Source: CAZZKG01 sp964654825
Lineage (GTDB): Bacteria > Gemmatimonadota > CAZMKB01
Reading direction: 5' to 3'
Length of the DNA: 14,039 bases
Assembly: GCA_964654825.1 (NCBI GenBank)
Contig: CAZZKG010000077.1
Coordinates: 1 to 14,039 of the forward strand
The translations under genes and the position numbers were made by a program. This document shows positions 11,997 to 14,039 of this stretch, one piece after another (position 1 is the stretch's first letter; every line of letters begins with the position of its first letter). A model generated the notes under the pieces. That model had not been told where the DNA came from and did not search any database. It saw nothing but the letters and a program-made list of their open reading frames with translations.

Positions 11997-14039
11997 TCAG
12001 TTCTCCCGGAGGCTCTCGAGGGCGGCCTGTGCCCTCTGACGCTGCTCGTCCCTTCCCTTCCAGAGAGAGAGAAAGGTGCGGTAACTCTCACGGGCTTCGG
12101 AGGTCCTGCCCGTCTGCTTGTAGAGGTTGCCGAGGTTGAAATGAGGTTCGGCGTAATTCCCGCGAATCGAGATGGCCTCTTTGAAGCTCGCTTCCGCTTC
12201 GTCGAACCGTTCGAGAGCGAGGAGAGTCGTGCCCATGCTGTTGTAGGCCGTGAAGGAGAGTGAATCGATGGCGATCGCCTCCCTGAAACTGGCGAGAGCT
12301 TCCTCGAGGTTTCCCTGCCTGTCGAGAGTGTTTCCGAGTCGGATGTAGGAAGGGGCGTCATGCTTCTCCTGTGCTATCCACCTGAAGTTCCTGACGGCTT
12401 CCTCTCCTCTCCCGAGTTTCCTCGCGGCTTTCCCGAGTCCCTCCCGGATCTCGACATTCGTCGAGTCCCGCTCGAAAGCCAGACGGTAATAGGAGTGTGC
12501 TTCCTCGAAGGCGCCCCTCTCCCTGGAAATATTACCGAGGAGCAGATAAGCTTGAGGGTTCTCAGGCTCGAGCTTTACGACTTCTTTGAAGTACCCTTTC
12601 GCTTTCTCAACGTCACCGGTTTCCTGTGCAATGATCCCGAGCTGGGTAAGAGCTTTCGTGTCGTTGGGATTCAGAGTCAGTACCATCTCAAACTGTTCTA
12701 TGGCTTCACCGTAGAGCCTGCGACCCATCAGCACTTTGGCGATGTTACGCCGGGCATCGATTGAATTCGGCTTGAGCTCGACCACCTTTCGCCATTGGTA
12801 GAGCGCTTCGTTTTCCCTCCCGAGCTTGATCAACGAGATGCCGAGCATGTTGTGGGCGGTGAGGTTGTTCGGATCCATCTCCAGGATATCGGTGAAGAGT
12901 TTCGCCGCTTCCTCCAGTTCTCCTCTCGTGAAGAGCAGGAGCCCGTAATCGATCTGGTTGACGACCTGAACCATCCTCTTGGGATCGACATCGGACGGGG
13001 ACGCGGCTGATCCATCCCAGACATATCCGAGGCTTTCCAGCTTTTCTCTGGTTTCGTCATCGAGATCCGCCCGGGCTACCCCGCTCGAAGCAATCGTGAG
13101 CTCGGCCTCGAGGCTGTCGAGGATCGACTTCATCATCGTCACCACGCGGGTACTGTCCCCGTAAAGATTGTGCAGCTCTCCAGGGTCCTCACTGATGCGG
13201 TACAATTCCGGCTCCGTGACCGAATAGTATTCCCAGTCACGGTAGAGGACTCCCTTGATGTCACTCCAGCCGTAATTCTCGAGCGGATACACTGTTTCCA
13301 TATAGATGGGGACATCGGGAGAGAAGTTTTCCCTGATATCGCGAAGGAGACTTCGTCCCTGGACATTACCGGGGATATCGAGACCGAGGAGATCGCAGAC
13401 TGTCGGCAGGACATCCGCGAGCGAGACCGGTGATCCGATCTCTGTGCCGGCGGGCAATTCTGCCGGATATCTCATGAGGAGGGCCACGTGCGTGGTCGCA
13501 CGATACAGGAACAGGCCGTGCGACATTTCCCCGTGCTCACCCAGCGACTCTCCGTGATCCGATGCGATGATGATCAGGGTGCTGTCGATCTCCCCGGCCT
13601 CTTCGAGTTTGTCGATGATTCTGCCGACACAGGAATCGGTAAAGGCGATTTCACCGAGATACGGATTTTCATACAGGCTGTCGAAAGGAGCAGGAGGTTC
13701 GTACGGATAGTGGGGATCGAAGAAATGGAGCCAGAGAAAAAACGGCTCCTCCCGGGTCTCAAGCCAGGAGAGTCCGAGCTCGACCTGCTCACTCCCACCT
13801 CTTTCCTCATAGCCGAAATACCCCGACTGATCTTCAGCGGGCCGGCCGAACGTATCATCATACACATCGAATCCCTGCGAAAGACCGAACTGGGAATCCA
13901 GGACGAAAGCACCGATGAAAGCGGCAGTCGAGTAGCCGGCCTGTGAAAGAATTTCGGCAAGAGTGGAGATCTCTTCCGGGAGAGCATAGTTCCCGTTGTT
14001 CCTCACTCCGTGGCCCGGAGGGTACATACCGGTCATCAG
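11997..14039 (-). CDS. Sulfatase-superfamily protein with C-terminal TPR array, 5' end off the window
   Basis: The frame is open through the right edge (CTG before ATG at 14036), so the N-terminus is missing. It begins at LMTGMYPPGHGVRNNG, the end of the sulfatase signature whose Ser/Cys/Thr nucleophile would lie a few residues upstream. Counting from the ATG at 14036, the alkaline-phosphatase-fold core runs to about 340 with LHFFDPHYPYEPP (104-116), GEIAFTDSCVGRIIDKL, and the metal-binding SDHGESLGEHGEMSHG (159-174: Asp160, His161, His173), then EPELYRISEDPGELHNL. About nine 34-residue TPRs follow (about 361-668). The reaction could be sulfate-ester or phosphoester cleavage or a transfer reaction; the missing N-terminus prevents a choice, and the export signal, if any, is unseen. 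The TPRs suggest protein docking. It converges with tRNA-Leu. Confidence 0.9.
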   Translation of the reverse strand: MMTGMYPPGHGVRNNGNYALPEEISTLAEILSQAGYSTAAFIGAFVLDSQFGLSQGFDVYDDTFGRPAEDQSGYFGYEERGGSEQVELGLSWLETREEPFFLWLHFFDPHYPYEPPAPFDSLYENPYLGEIAFTDSCVGRIIDKLEEAGEIDSTLIIIASDHGESLGEHGEMSHGLFLYRATTHVALLMRYPAELPAGTEIGSPVSLADVLPTVCDLLGLDIPGNVQGRSLLRDIRENFSPDVPIYMETVYPLENYGWSDIKGVLYRDWEYYSVTEPELYRISEDPGELHNLYGDSTRVVTMMKSILDSLEAELTIASSGVARADLDDETREKLESLGYVWDGSAASPSDVDPKRMVQVVNQIDYGLLLFTRGELEEAAKLFTDILEMDPNNLTAHNMLGISLIKLGRENEALYQWRKVVELKPNSIDARRNIAKVLMGRRLYGEAIEQFEMVLTLNPNDTKALTQLGIIAQETGDVEKAKGYFKEVVKLEPENPQAYLLLGNISRERGAFEEAHSYYRLAFERDSTNVEIREGLGKAARKLGRGEEAVRNFRWIAQEKHDAPSYIRLGNTLDRQGNLEEALASFREAIAIDSLSFTAYNSMGTTLLALERFDEAEASFKEAISIRGNYAEPHFNLGNLYKQTGRTSEARESYRTFLSLWKGRDEQRQRAQAALESLREN

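Overview
The window looks like a chromosomal segment of a Gram-negative-type bacterium from the FCB side of the tree, possibly one of its poorly cultured candidate phyla; I cannot name a genus. The evidence is a secreted protein ending in a type IX secretion / FlgD-Ig-like sorting domain (PNPFN ... KMVILR), a DUF4783-like exported protein, a TPR lipoprotein candidate with a YYNTFFSARKHFNEG motif after its cysteine, and RlpA plus an AMIN/amidase_3 protein for envelope work. Most of the window is minus-strand housekeeping sequence. I see no mobile element, CRISPR array, phage gene or defence system.

Layout. Positions 1-577 (minus): tRNA-Thr(TGT), tRNA-Tyr(GTA), tRNA-Gly(TCC), tRNA-Thr(GGT) and the first 16 codons of tuf, the same order as E. 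coli thrU-tyrU-glyT-thrT-tufB, behind a perfect TTGACA-N17-TATAAT promoter with an AT-rich upstream tract. Positions 672-2319 (minus): cysS with its own promoter and a leader of about 220 nt containing hairpins and short upstream ORFs. Positions 2406-3011 (minus): a small exported DUF4783-like protein with a possible promoter. Positions 3141-9672 (minus): a tightly packed run smpB - amidase - TPR lipoprotein - pyrK - pyrD - rlpA - pyrF. Its first five junctions are 4-nt overlaps or gaps of 1-16 nt (17 nt if rlpA begins at its GTG), so it is probably one transcript.

Positions 9887-11752 (plus): a divergent arylsulfotransferase-family secreted protein with a C-terminal sorting domain. Positions 11860-11989 (plus): a promoter and tRNA-Leu(CAG) with encoded CCA. 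Positions 11997-14039 (minus): a sulfatase-superfamily protein with about nine C-terminal TPRs; its N-terminus, including the nucleophile, lies beyond the right edge.

How the genes fit together. PyrK/PyrD form the NAD-linked class 1B dihydroorotate dehydrogenase and PyrF makes UMP, so the operon holds two late steps of pyrimidine synthesis, interleaved with peptidoglycan hydrolases (amidase, RlpA), an envelope TPR protein and the trans-translation factor SmpB. The points most worth a second look are the cysS leader, where a repeat that could form a stem also supplies the Shine-Dalgarno of a small Cys-containing ORF; the mixed pyrimidine/envelope operon; two lipoprotein candidates with unusual residues just before the cysteine; and the domain layout of the arylsulfotransferase-like protein.
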